Source: Corynebacterium bovis DSM 20582 = CIP 54.80 | Lineage (GTDB): Bacteria; Actinomycetota; Actinomycetes; Mycobacteriales; Mycobacteriaceae | Assembly: GCF_030408615.1 (NCBI RefSeq) | Contig: NZ_CP047187.1 | Coordinates: forward strand, 992,001 to 1,056,000 | DNA: 64,000 bases | Direction of reading: 5' to 3' | In this document: positions 8,195 through 19,031 of the stretch, piece after piece | Layout of the letters: each line of letters begins with the position of its first letter | Numbering within the stretch: the first letter of the stretch is position 1 | Made by a program: the position numbers and the translations under genes | The notes under the pieces: generated by a model | What the model was told of the DNA's origin: nothing | The model's database searches: none | Seen by the model: only the letters and a program-made list of their open reading frames with translations

Positions 8195-8995
8195 ATGAAG
8201 GGCGAGTTCCACGCGCCCGAATTGGGACCTGAATTTTTCCCGGGGCAAACGAATCCCAGCCATCTGTGGTTCAGCGACTTCGCCGGCGGCGCATTCGCTC
8301 TGGACCGGCTGATGCTGGTGCGGCTTCTTCTCGTTGTCGTCGTGATGGCGTTCTTCGTCGTCGCGATGCGGAGTCCGAAGCTCGTGCCGAGAGGTGCACA
8401 GAACGTGGCAGAGATCGCGATCGACTTCGTTCGCGTCCAGATCGCGGAGGAGATCCTGGGGAAGAAGGAGGGTCGCAGGTTTCTCCCGATCCTGGCCGCC
8501 ATTTTCTTCGTGGTCTTCGCCGGGAACCTGCCGTCGGTCATCCCCGGCCTGAACATCGGCCCGAACGCGAGGATCGGCATGCCGATCGTCCTGGCGGTCG
8601 TGGCCTACCTGGCCTTCATCTACGCGGGCGTGAAGCGTTACGGCTTCGGGAAGTACGTCAAGTCTTCCCTCGTGATCCCGAACATCCCGGGACTGCTTCA
8701 CATCCTCGTGGTGCCGATCGAGTTCTTCTCCACCTTCATCCTCCGGCCCGTCACGCTGGCTATTCGTCTCATGGCGAACATGCTGGCGGGCCACATCATC
8801 CTCGTCCTGCTGTTCAGCGCCACGAACTTCTTCTTCTGGCAGATGAACGGCTGGACGCTGGCGGCTGGCGGGACCTTGCTCTTCGCCGTGGCGTTCACAC
8901 TGTTCGAGCTCCTGGTCATCTTCCTGCAGGCGTACATCTTCGCCCTGCTGACCGCCGTGTACATCGAACTGTCGCTGCACGCCGACGAACACTAA
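8195..8995 (+). CDS. atpB: F0F1 ATP synthase subunit a
   Basis: Membrane stator subunit forming the two proton half-channels against the c-ring. The sequence starts MKGEFHAPELGPEFFPGQ, has five to six membrane segments, and carries the conserved AIRLMANMLAGH helix whose Arg (R191 with this start) is the essential channel arginine. The length is 266 residues. ATG 8195 is chosen because homologues begin with MKG-FHAPEL; an in-frame TTG at 8189 or CTG at 8174 would sit closer to the GGGAGAG sequence, so the true start could be slightly upstream. It is the first gene of the eight-gene ATP synthase operon. Confidence 0.93.
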   Translation: MKGEFHAPELGPEFFPGQTNPSHLWFSDFAGGAFALDRLMLVRLLLVVVVMAFFVVAMRSPKLVPRGAQNVAEIAIDFVRVQIAEEILGKKEGRRFLPILAAIFFVVFAGNLPSVIPGLNIGPNARIGMPIVLAVVAYLAFIYAGVKRYGFGKYVKSSLVIPNIPGLLHILVVPIEFFSTFILRPVTLAIRLMANMLAGHIILVLLFSATNFFFWQMNGWTLAAGGTLLFAVAFTLFELLVIFLQAYIFALLTAVYIELSLHADEH

Positions 8996-9313
<318 letters not shown>

Positions 9314-9487
9314 GGGTGTGTGGGTGACCGGGTGGCTGGCGCGGCGAAGGCCGTGGCCCCGCACGGGCCCCGGCGGCCACGCCGCCCCGTCAGCTGCGAC
9401 GGTGCGGACCGCGCCCCGCGGTCCCGGACGGTCCCGACGGTCACCGACGTTCCGAGAAACCACGCACACTAGCGAAAGCTGGAGACT

Positions 9488-10048
9488 ATGACGAACTACC
9501 TTGTATTGGCAGCTGAGGAGCTGCCCCTGGAGGATCAGCCGAGTCCGCTGATCCCCGAGCTGTACGATCTCGTCTGGTCCCTCGTCCCGTTCATCATCGT
9601 CCTGCTGATCTTCTGGAAGTTCGTTCTTCCGAAGTTCCAGGAGGTGCTGACTCAGCGTGAGGATCAGATCGAGGGTGGCATCCAGCGCGCTGAGGCCGCC
9701 CAGGCCGAGGCCAAGGCCGCCCTCGAGAAGTACAACGCCCAGCTCGCCGAGGCCCGCACCGAGGCGGCACAGATCCGTGACGAGGCCCGCTCCCAGGGCC
9801 AGCGGATCGTCGCCGACATGAAGGCCCAGGCGTCCGACGAGTCCGCCCGCATCGTCGAGGCCGGTCACAAGCAGCTCGAGGCGCAGCGCGCCTCGGTCGT
9901 CGCGGAGCTCCGCAAGGACATGGGCTCGCAGTCCGTCGCCCTCGCGGAGCGCATCCTCGGCGCCCAGCTGTCGGACGACGTCACGCGGTCGGGCACCATC
10001 GACAGCTTCCTCGCTGACCTCGACAGCGTCGGCACCGGGAAGAAGTGA
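9488..10048 (+). CDS. atpF: F0F1 ATP synthase subunit b
   Basis: Peripheral stalk subunit linking subunit a to the F1 head. One membrane helix is seen near residues 24-48 ([19 protein letters not shown]), followed by a long Ala/Glu/Gln-rich coiled coil (about 55-160). The length of 186 residues is normal. Its stop overlaps or abuts the start of atpH, which supports coupled synthesis of the b and delta stalk partners. Unlike mycobacteria, b and delta are not fused here. Confidence 0.95.
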   Translation: MTNYLVLAAEELPLEDQPSPLIPELYDLVWSLVPFIIVLLIFWKFVLPKFQEVLTQREDQIEGGIQRAEAAQAEAKAALEKYNAQLAEARTEAAQIRDEARSQGQRIVADMKAQASDESARIVEAGHKQLEAQRASVVAELRKDMGSQSVALAERILGAQLSDDVTRSGTIDSFLADLDSVGTGKK

Positions 10049-10053
10049 GGCGT

Positions 10054-10872
10054 ATGCACGCAGCGAGCCGAGACGCACTGGACCAGCTCACCCGGGCCCT
10101 CGACAGCGGCCTGGAGGGCAGCGGCGACACCGTCGCCACCGGACTCACGACGGGATCCGAACTCTTCGAGTTCACCGAGGTCCTCGACCGCGAGCGCAGC
10201 CTCCGCAGCGCCCTCGTCGACGCCTCCTTCACACCTGAGCAGCGGAGCGGGATCGTCACCACACTCGTGGGCGGCTCCGTCGCCCCGGCGACGGCGGAGA
10301 CGCTGAAGTCGGCCGTCTCCCTGACGTGGTCGACCTCCCGTGACCTGCGCACCGGGCTCGTGACGCTGGGCCGTCGCGCCCTGCTGCGTGCCGCTCAGGC
10401 CCAGGGGCAGCTCGACCGGGTGCAGGACGAACTGTTCCGCCTGGCCCGTATCATCGACGGTGAGCCGCAGCTCGAGCTGCTGCTGGCCGACCGGTCGGCG
10501 TCCCCGGACGCCCGCCGGGACCTGCTTGCGAAGGTCGTGTACGGAAAGATCACGGCCGTCACCGAGGCGCTCGCGCTGCAGGTGATCGGTCGCCCGCAGC
10601 ACCGGCCGGTGGAGGACCTCGACGCGCTCTGCGACGAGGCCGCCGCCCTGACCGGGAACGACGTCGCCCGCGTGCGGTCCGCAGCGGAACTGAACGAACA
10701 GCAGCGATCGTCCCTGGCGGCGAAGCTGGAGACGATCTACGGTCACCCGATCACCGTCCACACCGAGGTTGACTCCAGCCTCCTCGGTGGCGCGGTGATC
10801 CGCGTCGGCGACGAGGTGATCGACGGCAGCACGGCAGGACGGCTGGACCGGCTCCGTCGGTCCCTCGCCTGA
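10054..10872 (+). CDS. atpH: F0F1 ATP synthase subunit delta
   Basis: Connects the peripheral stalk to the alpha/beta hexamer. At about 272 residues it is the long actinobacterial form; E. coli delta has 177. The C-terminal segment [35 protein letters not shown] is split here by family landmarks: the GHPITVH and GGAVIRVGD patches are the conserved delta C-terminus. ATG 10054 gives [15 protein letters not shown] 10045, overlapping the atpF stop as GTGA, would add three residues and is equally possible for coupling. Confidence 0.92.
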   Translation: MHAASRDALDQLTRALDSGLEGSGDTVATGLTTGSELFEFTEVLDRERSLRSALVDASFTPEQRSGIVTTLVGGSVAPATAETLKSAVSLTWSTSRDLRTGLVTLGRRALLRAAQAQGQLDRVQDELFRLARIIDGEPQLELLLADRSASPDARRDLLAKVVYGKITAVTEALALQVIGRPQHRPVEDLDALCDEAAALTGNDVARVRSAAELNEQQRSSLAAKLETIYGHPITVHTEVDSSLLGGAVIRVGDEVIDGSTAGRLDRLRRSLA

Positions 10873-10934
10873 GCCGGTCACCGACCGAACCCATTCATGT
10901 AATGCTGGAAGACGATACCGAGAGCAGGAACAAC

Positions 10935-12578
10935 ATGGCGGAGCTCACGATCTCCTCCGACGAGATCCGTAGCGCGATTGCGAACTACACCTCGAGCTAC
11001 TCACCGGAGGCCTCCCGCGAGGAGGTCGGCGTGGTGACGATGGCCGCGGACGGCATTGCCCAGGTCAGCGGCATGCCCTCCGTGATGACCAACGAGCTGC
11101 TCGAGTTCCCCGGCGGCGTCATCGGCGTCGCACAGAACCTCGACACCGACACGATCGGCGTCGTGGTCCTGGGCAACTACGAGACCCTCAGCGAGGGCGA
11201 CGAGGTCAAGCGGACCGGCGAGGTTCTTTCCATTCCGGTCGGGGACGACTTCCTCGGCCGGGTCATCAACCCCCTGGGCCAGCCCATCGACGGCCTGGGC
11301 GACATCCAGTCCGAGCAGGAGCGTGTCCTCGAGCTGCAGGCCCCGTCCGTGCTGATGCGTCAGCCGGTCGAGGAGCCGCTCCAGACGGGCATCAAGGCCA
11401 TCGACGCCATGACCCCCATCGGTCGTGGTCAGCGCCAGCTCATCATCGGCGACCGCAAGACGGGTAAGACGTCCGTCTGCATCGACACCATCCTCAACCA
11501 GCGTGCGAACTGGGAGTCCGGCGACCCGACGAAGCAGGTCCGCTGCATCTACGTCGCCATCGGTCAGAAGGGTTCGACGATCGCGTCGGTCCGGAAGACC
11601 CTCGAGGACAACGGCGCCCTGGACTACACGACCATCGTCGCCGCCCCGGCGTCCGACTCCGCGGGCTTCAAGTGGCTCGCCCCCTTCGCGGGCGCGGCCC
11701 TCGGCCAGCACTGGATGTACCAGGGCAAGCACGTCCTCATCATCTTCGACGACCTCACGAAGCAGGCCGAGGCCTACCGTGCGATCTCCCTGCTGCTGCG
11801 TCGTCCGCCGGGACGCGAGGCCTACCCCGGTGACGTCTTCTACCTGCACTCCCGTCTCCTCGAGCGTGCGGCGAAGCTCAACGACGAGCTGGGCGGCGGC
11901 TCGATGACGGCCCTGCCGATCATCGAGACCAAGGCGAACGACGTGTCGGCGTTCATCCCGACCAACGTCATCTCCATCACCGACGGCCAGGTGTTCCTCG
12001 AGTCGGACCTCTTCAACCAGGGTGTCCGGCCCGCCATCAACGTCGGTATCTCCGTCTCCCGTGTCGGTGGTGCCGCGCAGACCAAGGGCATGAAGAAGGT
12101 CGCCGGTAACCTGCGTCTCGACCTCGCGGCGTACCGCGACCTCGAGGGCTTCGCCGCGATGGCCTCCGACCTCGACGACGCCTCCAAGGCCCAGCTCGAG
12201 CGCGGCCAGCGCCTCGTCGAGCTGCTCAAGCAGACCGAGACGCACCCGCAGTCCGTCGAGGACCAGATGGTCTCCATCTGGCTCGCCGGCGAGGGCGAAT
12301 TCGACTCCGTTCCCGTCGAGGACGTCCGTCGCTTCGAGGCCGAGCTCCTCGAGGACCTGCACGCCAACCAGGCCGGTGTCTACGAGCAGATCCAGGGCGG
12401 CCAGCCGTTCAGCGACGAGTCGAAGGCGACCCTGAAGTCCGCCGTCGACTCCTTCAAGCGCGCCTTCCGGACGACCGACGGAACCCCGGTCATCAACGAG
12501 CCCACCCCCGGTGACCTCGACGAGGACCAGGTCCGGCAGTCCCAGATCACGGTCTCCCGCACGACGAGCAGCAAGTAG
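10935..12578 (+). CDS. atpA: F0F1 ATP synthase subunit alpha
   Basis: Regulatory nucleotide-binding subunit of F1. ATG 10935 is preferred over the frame opening at 10902, because AGCAGGA lies just upstream and homologues begin [15 protein letters not shown]. The P-loop GDRKTGKT is at residues 172-179, the DDL of the Walker B region reads [14 protein letters not shown], and the arginine-finger region reads [14 protein letters not shown]. The 547-residue length matches the corynebacterial alpha subunit. Confidence 0.98.
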   Translation: MAELTISSDEIRSAIANYTSSYSPEASREEVGVVTMAADGIAQVSGMPSVMTNELLEFPGGVIGVAQNLDTDTIGVVVLGNYETLSEGDEVKRTGEVLSIPVGDDFLGRVINPLGQPIDGLGDIQSEQERVLELQAPSVLMRQPVEEPLQTGIKAIDAMTPIGRGQRQLIIGDRKTGKTSVCIDTILNQRANWESGDPTKQVRCIYVAIGQKGSTIASVRKTLEDNGALDYTTIVAAPASDSAGFKWLAPFAGAALGQHWMYQGKHVLIIFDDLTKQAEAYRAISLLLRRPPGREAYPGDVFYLHSRLLERAAKLNDELGGGSMTALPIIETKANDVSAFIPTNVISITDGQVFLESDLFNQGVRPAINVGISVSRVGGAAQTKGMKKVAGNLRLDLAAYRDLEGFAAMASDLDDASKAQLERGQRLVELLKQTETHPQSVEDQMVSIWLAGEGEFDSVPVEDVRRFEAELLEDLHANQAGVYEQIQGGQPFSDESKATLKSAVDSFKRAFRTTDGTPVINEPTPGDLDEDQVRQSQITVSRTTSSK

Positions 12579-12632
12579 TTGCGGGGACGGTGCAACGTGA
12601 CCACTAACGGACAGGAAGGGAGGCGGTAGCGC

Positions 12633-13613
12633 ATGGCCAGTCTTCGCGAACTGCGGACACGCATCAAGTCGGTCCAGTCGACCAAGAAGATCACCAAGGC
12701 CCAGGAGCTCATCGCCACCTCGAGGATCACCAGGGCGCAGGAACGTGTCCAGGCGTCTCAGCCGTACGCGACCGAGATCACCAAGGTGATCCAGCGGCTG
12801 GCGTCGGCGAGCAGCATGGACCACCCGATGCTCGCCGAGCAGCGCTCGGGGCAGCGGGCGGCGATCCTGGTCATCTCGAGTGACCGTGGCATGTGCGGCG
12901 GGTACAACAACAACGTCTTCAAGCGCACGGCCGAACTCCGGCACGCGCTGGAGGCCGAGGGCAAGGACGTCGTGCTCTACGCCTGCGGGCGTAAGGCGCA
13001 GTCCTACTTCGCGTTCCGCGGCGACGAGATCGCCGGGGCGTGGAGCGGGTTCTCCGAGCAGCCGGAGTACGCCCTCACGAATGACATGCGGCGCCACCTC
13101 GTCGAGGCCTTCGAGGCCGGCGACGAGGGCACGGTCGCATGGCGCGACGGTCTGACGGCGCCCGAGGGCACCGCGGTCCGGGGCTTCAGCGAACTGCACG
13201 TGGTCTACACGGAGTTCGTCTCGATGCTCAGCCAGGTCGCCCTCGCGCACCAGATGCTGCCGATCGAGCCGGTCGTCGAGGAGGAGCACATCACCCTCGG
13301 CGAAGACATGCTCTCCAACGGGCCGGACGCGATCCGGGCCGAGGTCGAGTTCGAGCCGGACGCGGACACCCTGCTGGCGGCCCTGCTGCCGCAGTACGTG
13401 TCGCGCGGAATCTACGCGGCGCTGCTCGAGGCGGCGGCCTCGGAGTCGGCGGCCCGCCGGAACGCGATGAGCGCGGCGACGGACAACGCCTCGGACATGG
13501 TCAAGGAGCTGTCGCGGGTGGCCAACCAGGCCCGCCAGGCGCAGATCACCCAGGAAATCACAGAGATCGTCGGCGGCGCGAGCGCGCTCGGCGACACCGG
13601 AGAGAGTGACTAA
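12633..13613 (+). CDS. atpG: F0F1 ATP synthase subunit gamma
   Basis: Central rotor shaft. The N-terminal helix MASLRELRTRIKSVQSTKKI and the C-terminal helix (about residues 270-315, with NQARQAQITQEITEIVGGA) are the two conserved coiled-coil elements. At 326 residues it is longer than E. coli gamma (287), because of an insertion of actinobacterial type in the central domain. AGGAAGGGAGG stands upstream of ATG 12633. The atpD start follows after three bases. Confidence 0.96.
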   Translation: MASLRELRTRIKSVQSTKKITKAQELIATSRITRAQERVQASQPYATEITKVIQRLASASSMDHPMLAEQRSGQRAAILVISSDRGMCGGYNNNVFKRTAELRHALEAEGKDVVLYACGRKAQSYFAFRGDEIAGAWSGFSEQPEYALTNDMRRHLVEAFEAGDEGTVAWRDGLTAPEGTAVRGFSELHVVYTEFVSMLSQVALAHQMLPIEPVVEEEHITLGEDMLSNGPDAIRAEVEFEPDADTLLAALLPQYVSRGIYAALLEAAASESAARRNAMSAATDNASDMVKELSRVANQARQAQITQEITEIVGGASALGDTGESD

Positions 13614-15071
<1,458 letters not shown>

Positions 15072-15083
15072 GGGGCCGGACAC

Positions 15084-15455
15084 ATGGCTGAGATTGCCGC
15101 TGAACTGGTCGCGGTGGAGCGCGAACTGTGGTCCGGTCGGGCCACGTCCGTGACCGCCGAGACGACCGAGGGCGAGATCGGCGTGCTCCCCGGTCACGAG
15201 CCGCTGCTGGGCCAGCTGGTGCCCAACGGTGTCGTCGTCATCCGGACCGTCGAGGGCGAGCGGCTCGTCGCCGCCGTCCAGGGCGGGTTCCTGTCCGTCG
15301 CGGCGGACAAGATCACGGTCCTCGCGGACTCCGCCGTCTGGGCCCACGAGGTCGACTCGGCCGACGCGGAGGCCCGCGCCCGGGAGACCGGGACCGCGGA
15401 CGGTGACCGCGCGATGTCCGAGCTCCGCGCCGTCCGGCGCCTCAACGACCGGTAG
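15084..15455 (+). CDS. atpC: F0F1 ATP synthase subunit epsilon
   Basis: Rotor-foot subunit that also inhibits ATP hydrolysis. The 123 residues contain the N-terminal beta-sandwich motif [17 protein letters not shown] and [17 protein letters not shown]; the C-terminal helical part is short, as in other corynebacteria. It is the last gene of the operon, followed by a terminator at 15496. Confidence 0.95.
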   Translation: MAEIAAELVAVERELWSGRATSVTAETTEGEIGVLPGHEPLLGQLVPNGVVVIRTVEGERLVAAVQGGFLSVAADKITVLADSAVWAHEVDSADAEARARETGTADGDRAMSELRAVRRLNDR

Positions 15456-15495
15456 CCCCGTTCGTCCCGCCCGACGTCCGTCGGGCACGCGGGCC

Positions 15496-15530
15496 AGGCC
15501 CCGACCCTCGTGGTCGGGGCCTTCCTGTGT
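15496..15530 (+). terminator. Terminator of the atp operon
   Basis: AGGCCCCGACC (15496-15506) pairs perfectly with GGTCGGGGCCT (15512-15522) around a 5-nt loop, followed by a modest T-containing tail (TTCCTGTGT). The 11-bp stem makes this a strong hairpin even though the U-tract is poor. Confidence 0.75.
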
Positions 15531-15549
15531 CTGCGGGGGGTGCAGGGGC

Positions 15550-15770
15550 GGGGCTGGTCCCGGGGAGGAGGTGCGCGGGGCAATGCGAGGGGAGGTGGGA
15601 GCGGTCCGCTGGGCAGCTGCGGGTGTGGCGCGGGGCCGGTCCCGGGGAGGTGCACGGGGCCGGCGCGAGGGGAGGCGCGGGGCAATGCGAGGGGAGGCGG
15701 GAGCGGTCCCCTGGGAAGGTGCGGGGGCGGCGCACGGGGGCACCGGGGGTCCGGCCCGGTCGGAGGTGCG
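15550..15770. repeat. G-rich imperfect direct repeats between atpC and the DUF2550 gene
   Basis: A 41-bp unit at 15573-15613 recurs at 15675-15715 (102 bp downstream) with two mismatches. A smaller G/C block around the core GGTCCCGGGGAGG also occurs twice (about 15550-15568 and 15632-15650). GCGAGGGGAGG occurs three times. The plus strand is strongly G-biased, with runs of four to five Gs. I see no gene in this stretch. Confidence 0.8.
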
Positions 15771-15870
15771 GAATGTTTGGTTCGACGCGGACGCGGCCGG
15801 TAGTGTCTGAGAGAAGCCTCACGTGCCGGTGTGACGGACCGGCACGGGCCCTCGGAGAAGGGACGCCTGG

Positions 15871-16311
15871 ATGCAGTATCTCGTGATCGTCCCCGCCGCG
15901 ATTGTCATGGCGGCGGCGGTACTCGCGGTGTGGCGCTTCGCCACGGTCCGGAGCAGGGGCATCCCTGTGGTCATCCGCTCACTCCCCAACCCCGCGGCGC
16001 GTCACTGGCGCCACGGGGTCCTCATGTATTCGGGGACCTGTGCGAAGGTCTTTAAGTTGCGCTCGCTCCGCCCCGAGTCGGACATCATCCTCACCCGGCT
16101 GGGCACGGTCATCACCTCCCGGCGCCCCGTCTCGGCCGAGGAGCGCCACTTCCTCGAGGCGGACCTGCACGTCGTCCGCATCGCCCACCGGGGCCGGGAG
16201 TTCGAGGTCGCCCTCGACGACCGGGGGGACACCGCGCTGGTGTCCTGGCTGGAGTCCGGCCCGTCGGTCCGCCAGGAACGCCGCGGTGTCGCGGCCGGCC
16301 GCCGGCGCTGA
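15871..16311 (+). CDS. DUF2550 family membrane-anchored protein
   Basis: A 146-residue protein with one N-terminal membrane helix (residues about 3-22, [20 protein letters not shown]) followed by a soluble cytoplasmic domain with [20 protein letters not shown]. This pattern and the location between atpC and nucS match the actinobacterial DUF2550 family, found at the same place in corynebacteria and mycobacteria. Function is unknown. GGAGAAGGGA lies upstream of ATG 15871, and a TAGTGT hexamer (15801-15806) could be its -10, giving a leader of about 60 nt. The C-terminus is Arg-rich. Confidence 0.8.
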   Translation: MQYLVIVPAAIVMAAAVLAVWRFATVRSRGIPVVIRSLPNPAARHWRHGVLMYSGTCAKVFKLRSLRPESDIILTRLGTVITSRRPVSAEERHFLEADLHVVRIAHRGREFEVALDDRGDTALVSWLESGPSVRQERRGVAAGRRR

Positions 16312-16400
16312 GCCGCGCCCGGACGACAGCCCCGCCCCGCCGGGCCGCCGGCGCTGAGCCGCCGCCGGGGGCCGCGGGGACCGGTGATACCCTGTGGCGC

Positions 16401-17219
16401 ATGCGTCTGGTGATCGCCCGCTGCAGCGTGGACTACGTCGGCCGACTGGAGGCCCACCTCCCGGAGGCGGACCGCCTCATCATGGTCAAGGCCGACGGCT
16501 CGGTGAGCGTCCACGCCGACGACCGCGCGTACAAGCCCCTGAACTGGATGACGCCGCCGTGCACGTTCACGGAGGAGTCCGTCGAGCCCGTCGACCCGGC
16601 CGGCCCCGGGGAGGAGGCCGGCTCCGCAGAGGGTGCGCCCGCCGCCGACCGGTCCGGCACCGCCGGCGGCCCCGGTGACGCCGGTGCCGGCGCCGGCCCG
16701 GACCCCGCGTCGGACCCGGAGGCGGTGGCCCGCCCGGAGATGCTCTGGACGGTCCGCAACCCCAAGGGGGAGGAGCTGCGCATCAGCGTGTACGAGGTGC
16801 ACTCGGACACGAGTTTCGACCTCGGTGTCGACCCGGGGCTGGTGAAGGACGGCGTCGAGGCGCACCTCCAGGAGCTCCTCGCGGAGCAGATCGAGCTGCT
16901 CGGGGAGGGGTACACCCTCGTGCGTCGCGAGTTCCCGACGGCCATCGGGCCCGTCGACATCCTCTCGCGTGACGCCGCGGGACGCACCGTCGCCGTGGAG
17001 ATCAAGCGGCGCGCGGGCATCGACGGCGTGGAGCAGCTCACGCGCTACGTCGAACTCCTCAACCGGGACGAGCTCCTGGCCCCCGTCGAGGGGGTGCTGG
17101 CGGCCCAGGAGATCCGGCCCCAGGCCCGGACGCTCGCCGAGGACCGCGGGCTGCGGTGCCTCACCCTCGACTACGCGGCCATGCGGGGCACCGAGTCCCC
17201 GGAACTGCGACTGTTCTGA
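16401..17219 (+). CDS. nucS: Mismatch-specific endonuclease NucS/EndoMS
   Basis: Cuts both strands at mismatches and replaces MutS/MutL in actinobacteria. The N-terminal DNA-binding domain begins [20 protein letters not shown]. The C-terminal nuclease domain has the GPVDILSRD and [10 protein letters not shown] motifs, with catalytic Asp186, Glu200 and Lys202. The C-terminus ends ELRLF, the sliding-clamp-binding type tail known to stimulate this enzyme. An insertion of about 52 Gly/Ala/Pro/Asp residues (roughly 58-110) separates the first domain region from the rest, making it 272 residues against about 225-235 in relatives. TACCCT (16388-16393) ends seven bases before the ATG, so the mRNA is probably leaderless. 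Confidence 0.95.
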   Translation: MRLVIARCSVDYVGRLEAHLPEADRLIMVKADGSVSVHADDRAYKPLNWMTPPCTFTEESVEPVDPAGPGEEAGSAEGAPAADRSGTAGGPGDAGAGAGPDPASDPEAVARPEMLWTVRNPKGEELRISVYEVHSDTSFDLGVDPGLVKDGVEAHLQELLAEQIELLGEGYTLVRREFPTAIGPVDILSRDAAGRTVAVEIKRRAGIDGVEQLTRYVELLNRDELLAPVEGVLAAQEIRPQARTLAEDRGLRCLTLDYAAMRGTESPELRLF

Positions 17220-17235
17220 GCGGCGGACCGGTCCG

Positions 17236-17535
17236 ATGCCCCGCCGTCACCTTCGTCAGCCGCCCCGCACCCGGTCCGGGACGCCCCCGCGGGACCTGCC
17301 CCGGGACGGGGCGGTGTTCTTCGGGACGCAGCGCGTCCGGGGGCCCGGGTGGGCGGCGGGCGAGGAGTACCTCATGCGCCGCATGGGGGCGTCCTCGGCG
17401 CAGAAGTTCTACGTCTGTCCCGGGTGCCACCAGAACATCCCGCCCGGGGTCGCGCACGTCGTCGCCTGGCCGGACACGAGCCGTGGGGCGGAGGACCGGC
17501 GGCACTGGCACACCGGGTGCTGGGAACGACGGTGA
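17236..17535 (+). CDS. Small zinc-ribbon-like conserved actinobacterial protein
   Basis: A 99-residue protein whose C-terminal half is conserved: KFYVCPGCHQNIPPG, then a VAHVVAWPD block and RRHWHTGCWERR. The Cys-x2-Cys with a later His-x-x-Cys pattern suggests one bound zinc. The same small gene follows nucS in many actinobacteria and is sometimes labelled an ATP/GTP-binding protein, but I see no P-loop. The first 45 residues are Arg/Pro-rich. ATG 17236 is 16 bases after the nucS stop and lacks a good ribosome-binding site. Function unknown. Confidence 0.75.
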   Translation: MPRRHLRQPPRTRSGTPPRDLPRDGAVFFGTQRVRGPGWAAGEEYLMRRMGASSAQKFYVCPGCHQNIPPGVAHVVAWPDTSRGAEDRRHWHTGCWERR

Positions 17536-17631
17536 CGTCCGCGCCGGTCACGGTCGCCGGGTGCCGGAACCGGTCGGCGGGTACCGGGAACGACGGTGAC
17601 GTCCGCGCCGGTCGCGGTCGCCGGGTGCCGG
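17522..17631. repeat. Tandem 64-bp-period duplication across a stop codon
   Basis: A 46-bp segment (17522-17567) recurs at 17586-17631 with one mismatch. The first copy begins inside the last codons and stop of the zinc-ribbon gene, so a second, untranslated copy of the gene end (GAACGACGGTGA) lies downstream. The remaining bases up to 17665 carry only the promoter of the next gene. Confidence 0.85.
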
Positions 17632-17653
17632 GGACGCCCGCGCGCTGCCGCGG

Positions 17654-17659
17654 TACTGT
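17654..17659 (+). promoter_or_regulatory. -10 element of the thiamine-binding protein gene (leaderless)
   Basis: TACTGT ends six bases before ATG 17666, with no ribosome-binding site between. Confidence 0.5.
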
Positions 17660-17665
17660 GGCGGC

Positions 17666-18010
17666 ATGATCGTCGCGTTCTCCGTCGCCCCCACCGAAAC
17701 CCCCGACGCCCGCGCCGAGATGGCCGAGGCCGTCTCGGAGGCCGTGCGGGTCGTCCGCGCCTCCGGCCTCCCGCACGAGACGAACGCCATGTTCACCCTC
17801 GTCGAGGGGGAGTGGGACGAGGTCATGGACGTCGTCCGCCGGGCGACCGAGGCCGTCGTCGCGGTGTCCCCGCGGGTGAGCCTCGTGCTCAAGGCGGACA
17901 TCCGCCCGGGGGTCACCGGCCAGCTGCGGGGGAAGGTCGAGGCGGTCGACCGGATCCTCGGACCGGACACCGGCGCGACCGGCGGGCGGCCGGGTGACGG
18001 CGACCACTAG
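17666..18010 (+). CDS. MTH1187/YkoF-type thiamine-binding protein
   Basis: A 114-residue protein of the thiamin-binding (DUF77) ferredoxin-like fold: MIVAFSVAPTETPDARAEMA, followed by HETNAMFTLVEGEWDEVMDVV and SLVLKADIRPG. Members bind thiamine or related pyrimidine compounds as dimers or tetramers. The role of the free-standing protein is unclear; no thiamine biosynthesis or transport gene is adjacent. The last 15 residues are a Gly/Asp-rich tail. Its TAG stop is also the first half of the next gene's -10 hexamer. Confidence 0.8.
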   Translation: MIVAFSVAPTETPDARAEMAEAVSEAVRVVRASGLPHETNAMFTLVEGEWDEVMDVVRRATEAVVAVSPRVSLVLKADIRPGVTGQLRGKVEAVDRILGPDTGATGGRPGDGDH

Positions 18011-18013
18011 GAT
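18008..18013 (+). promoter_or_regulatory. -10 element of the thioredoxin/TPR gene (leaderless)
   Basis: TAGGAT overlaps the preceding stop codon TAG and ends six bases before ATG 18020. Confidence 0.5.
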
Positions 18014-18019
18014 GGCCGC

Positions 18020-18910
18020 ATGACGTCACCCCAGCAGAATCCCCGGTCCGCCCAGCAGCCCAGTGCACCCCCGCGCTTCGTCGCCGGGGCCGTCGACCTC
18101 GGCGACGTGAAGCGGCGCGCCGAGGCCCGGGAGTCCGCCGCCGCGCCCGGCGGTGTCGCGCGGTCCGCGGCCGTCACGGTGGAGTCCTTCGAGCAGGATC
18201 TCGTCGTCCGCTCCACGCAGGTGCCCGTCGTCCTCCTCATCGGGTCCGGGCGGTCGCCGGAGTCGGAGGAGATGCGCGCGGAGTTCAGCCGGCTCGTCGA
18301 GCAGCCGGAGCACCCGACGTGGTTGTTCCGCCACGTCGACGTCGACACGAGCCCCGAGATCGCCCAGGCGCTGCGGGTGCAGGCCGTGCCGACGGTCCTC
18401 GCGCTCGCCGCGGGGCGGCCGATGACGAGCTTCGAGGGCGGGCAGCCCGCGGAGCAGCTCGCGCAGTGGGTGGAGGCCGTCGTCCAGGCCACCGAGGGCA
18501 AGCTCGAGGGGCTGCCGGAGGGGGCCGGAGGGGACGACGCCGCCACCGGGGGATCCGACGACCCCCGTGTCACCGCGGCCGAGGACCTCATGGAGACCGG
18601 GGACTACGCCGGGGCCGTCGCCGCGTACGACCGGATCCTCGCGGAGGAGCCGGACAACACCGAGGCCCGGGCCGCGCGGGCGACGGCGGAGCTCATGCGC
18701 CGCACGGAGGCCGGGGACGCGGACGAGGTCGACCAGCTCATCCTCGCCGGCCGGAAGGCCGAGGGGTTCGACGTGCTCGTCGGCCGGATCCGCTCCGGGG
18801 AGGACCGCGACGGGGCGAAGGCACGGTTGCTGGAGCTCTTCGGCCTGTTCGACCCCGCGGACCCGGACGTCATCGAGGCGCGGACGAAGATGGCCAGCGC
18901 GCTGTTCTGA
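18020..18910 (+). CDS. Thioredoxin-fold/TPR protein (YbbN/CnoX-like)
   Basis: A 296-residue cytoplasmic protein. Residues about 55-160 form a thioredoxin fold (VPVVLLIGSGRSPESEEM, then HVDVDTSPEIAQALRVQAVPTVLALAAG), but the active-site CxxC is replaced by SPES, so it is not a redox enzyme. The C-terminal part contains TPR-like helices (MTETGDYAGA-type, here LMETGDYAGAVAAYDRIL). This architecture is that of YbbN/CnoX, a holdase that hands clients to GroEL/DnaK in E. coli. A chaperone role here is inferred from architecture. It is probably made from a leaderless mRNA. Confidence 0.85.
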   Translation: MTSPQQNPRSAQQPSAPPRFVAGAVDLGDVKRRAEARESAAAPGGVARSAAVTVESFEQDLVVRSTQVPVVLLIGSGRSPESEEMRAEFSRLVEQPEHPTWLFRHVDVDTSPEIAQALRVQAVPTVLALAAGRPMTSFEGGQPAEQLAQWVEAVVQATEGKLEGLPEGAGGDDAATGGSDDPRVTAAEDLMETGDYAGAVAAYDRILAEEPDNTEARAARATAELMRRTEAGDADEVDQLILAGRKAEGFDVLVGRIRSGEDRDGAKARLLELFGLFDPADPDVIEARTKMASALF

Positions 18911-19031
18911 GCGCCCACCGGCGCGTCCGCCGCGCCCGGCCGTGGACCCGTCCGGGCCCGGCCGCCACGGGAGCCGCGTCGGACCCGCGTCGGAGCCGTG
19001 TTCCGGGACGTCCGTGCGGCACGATGGAGGG

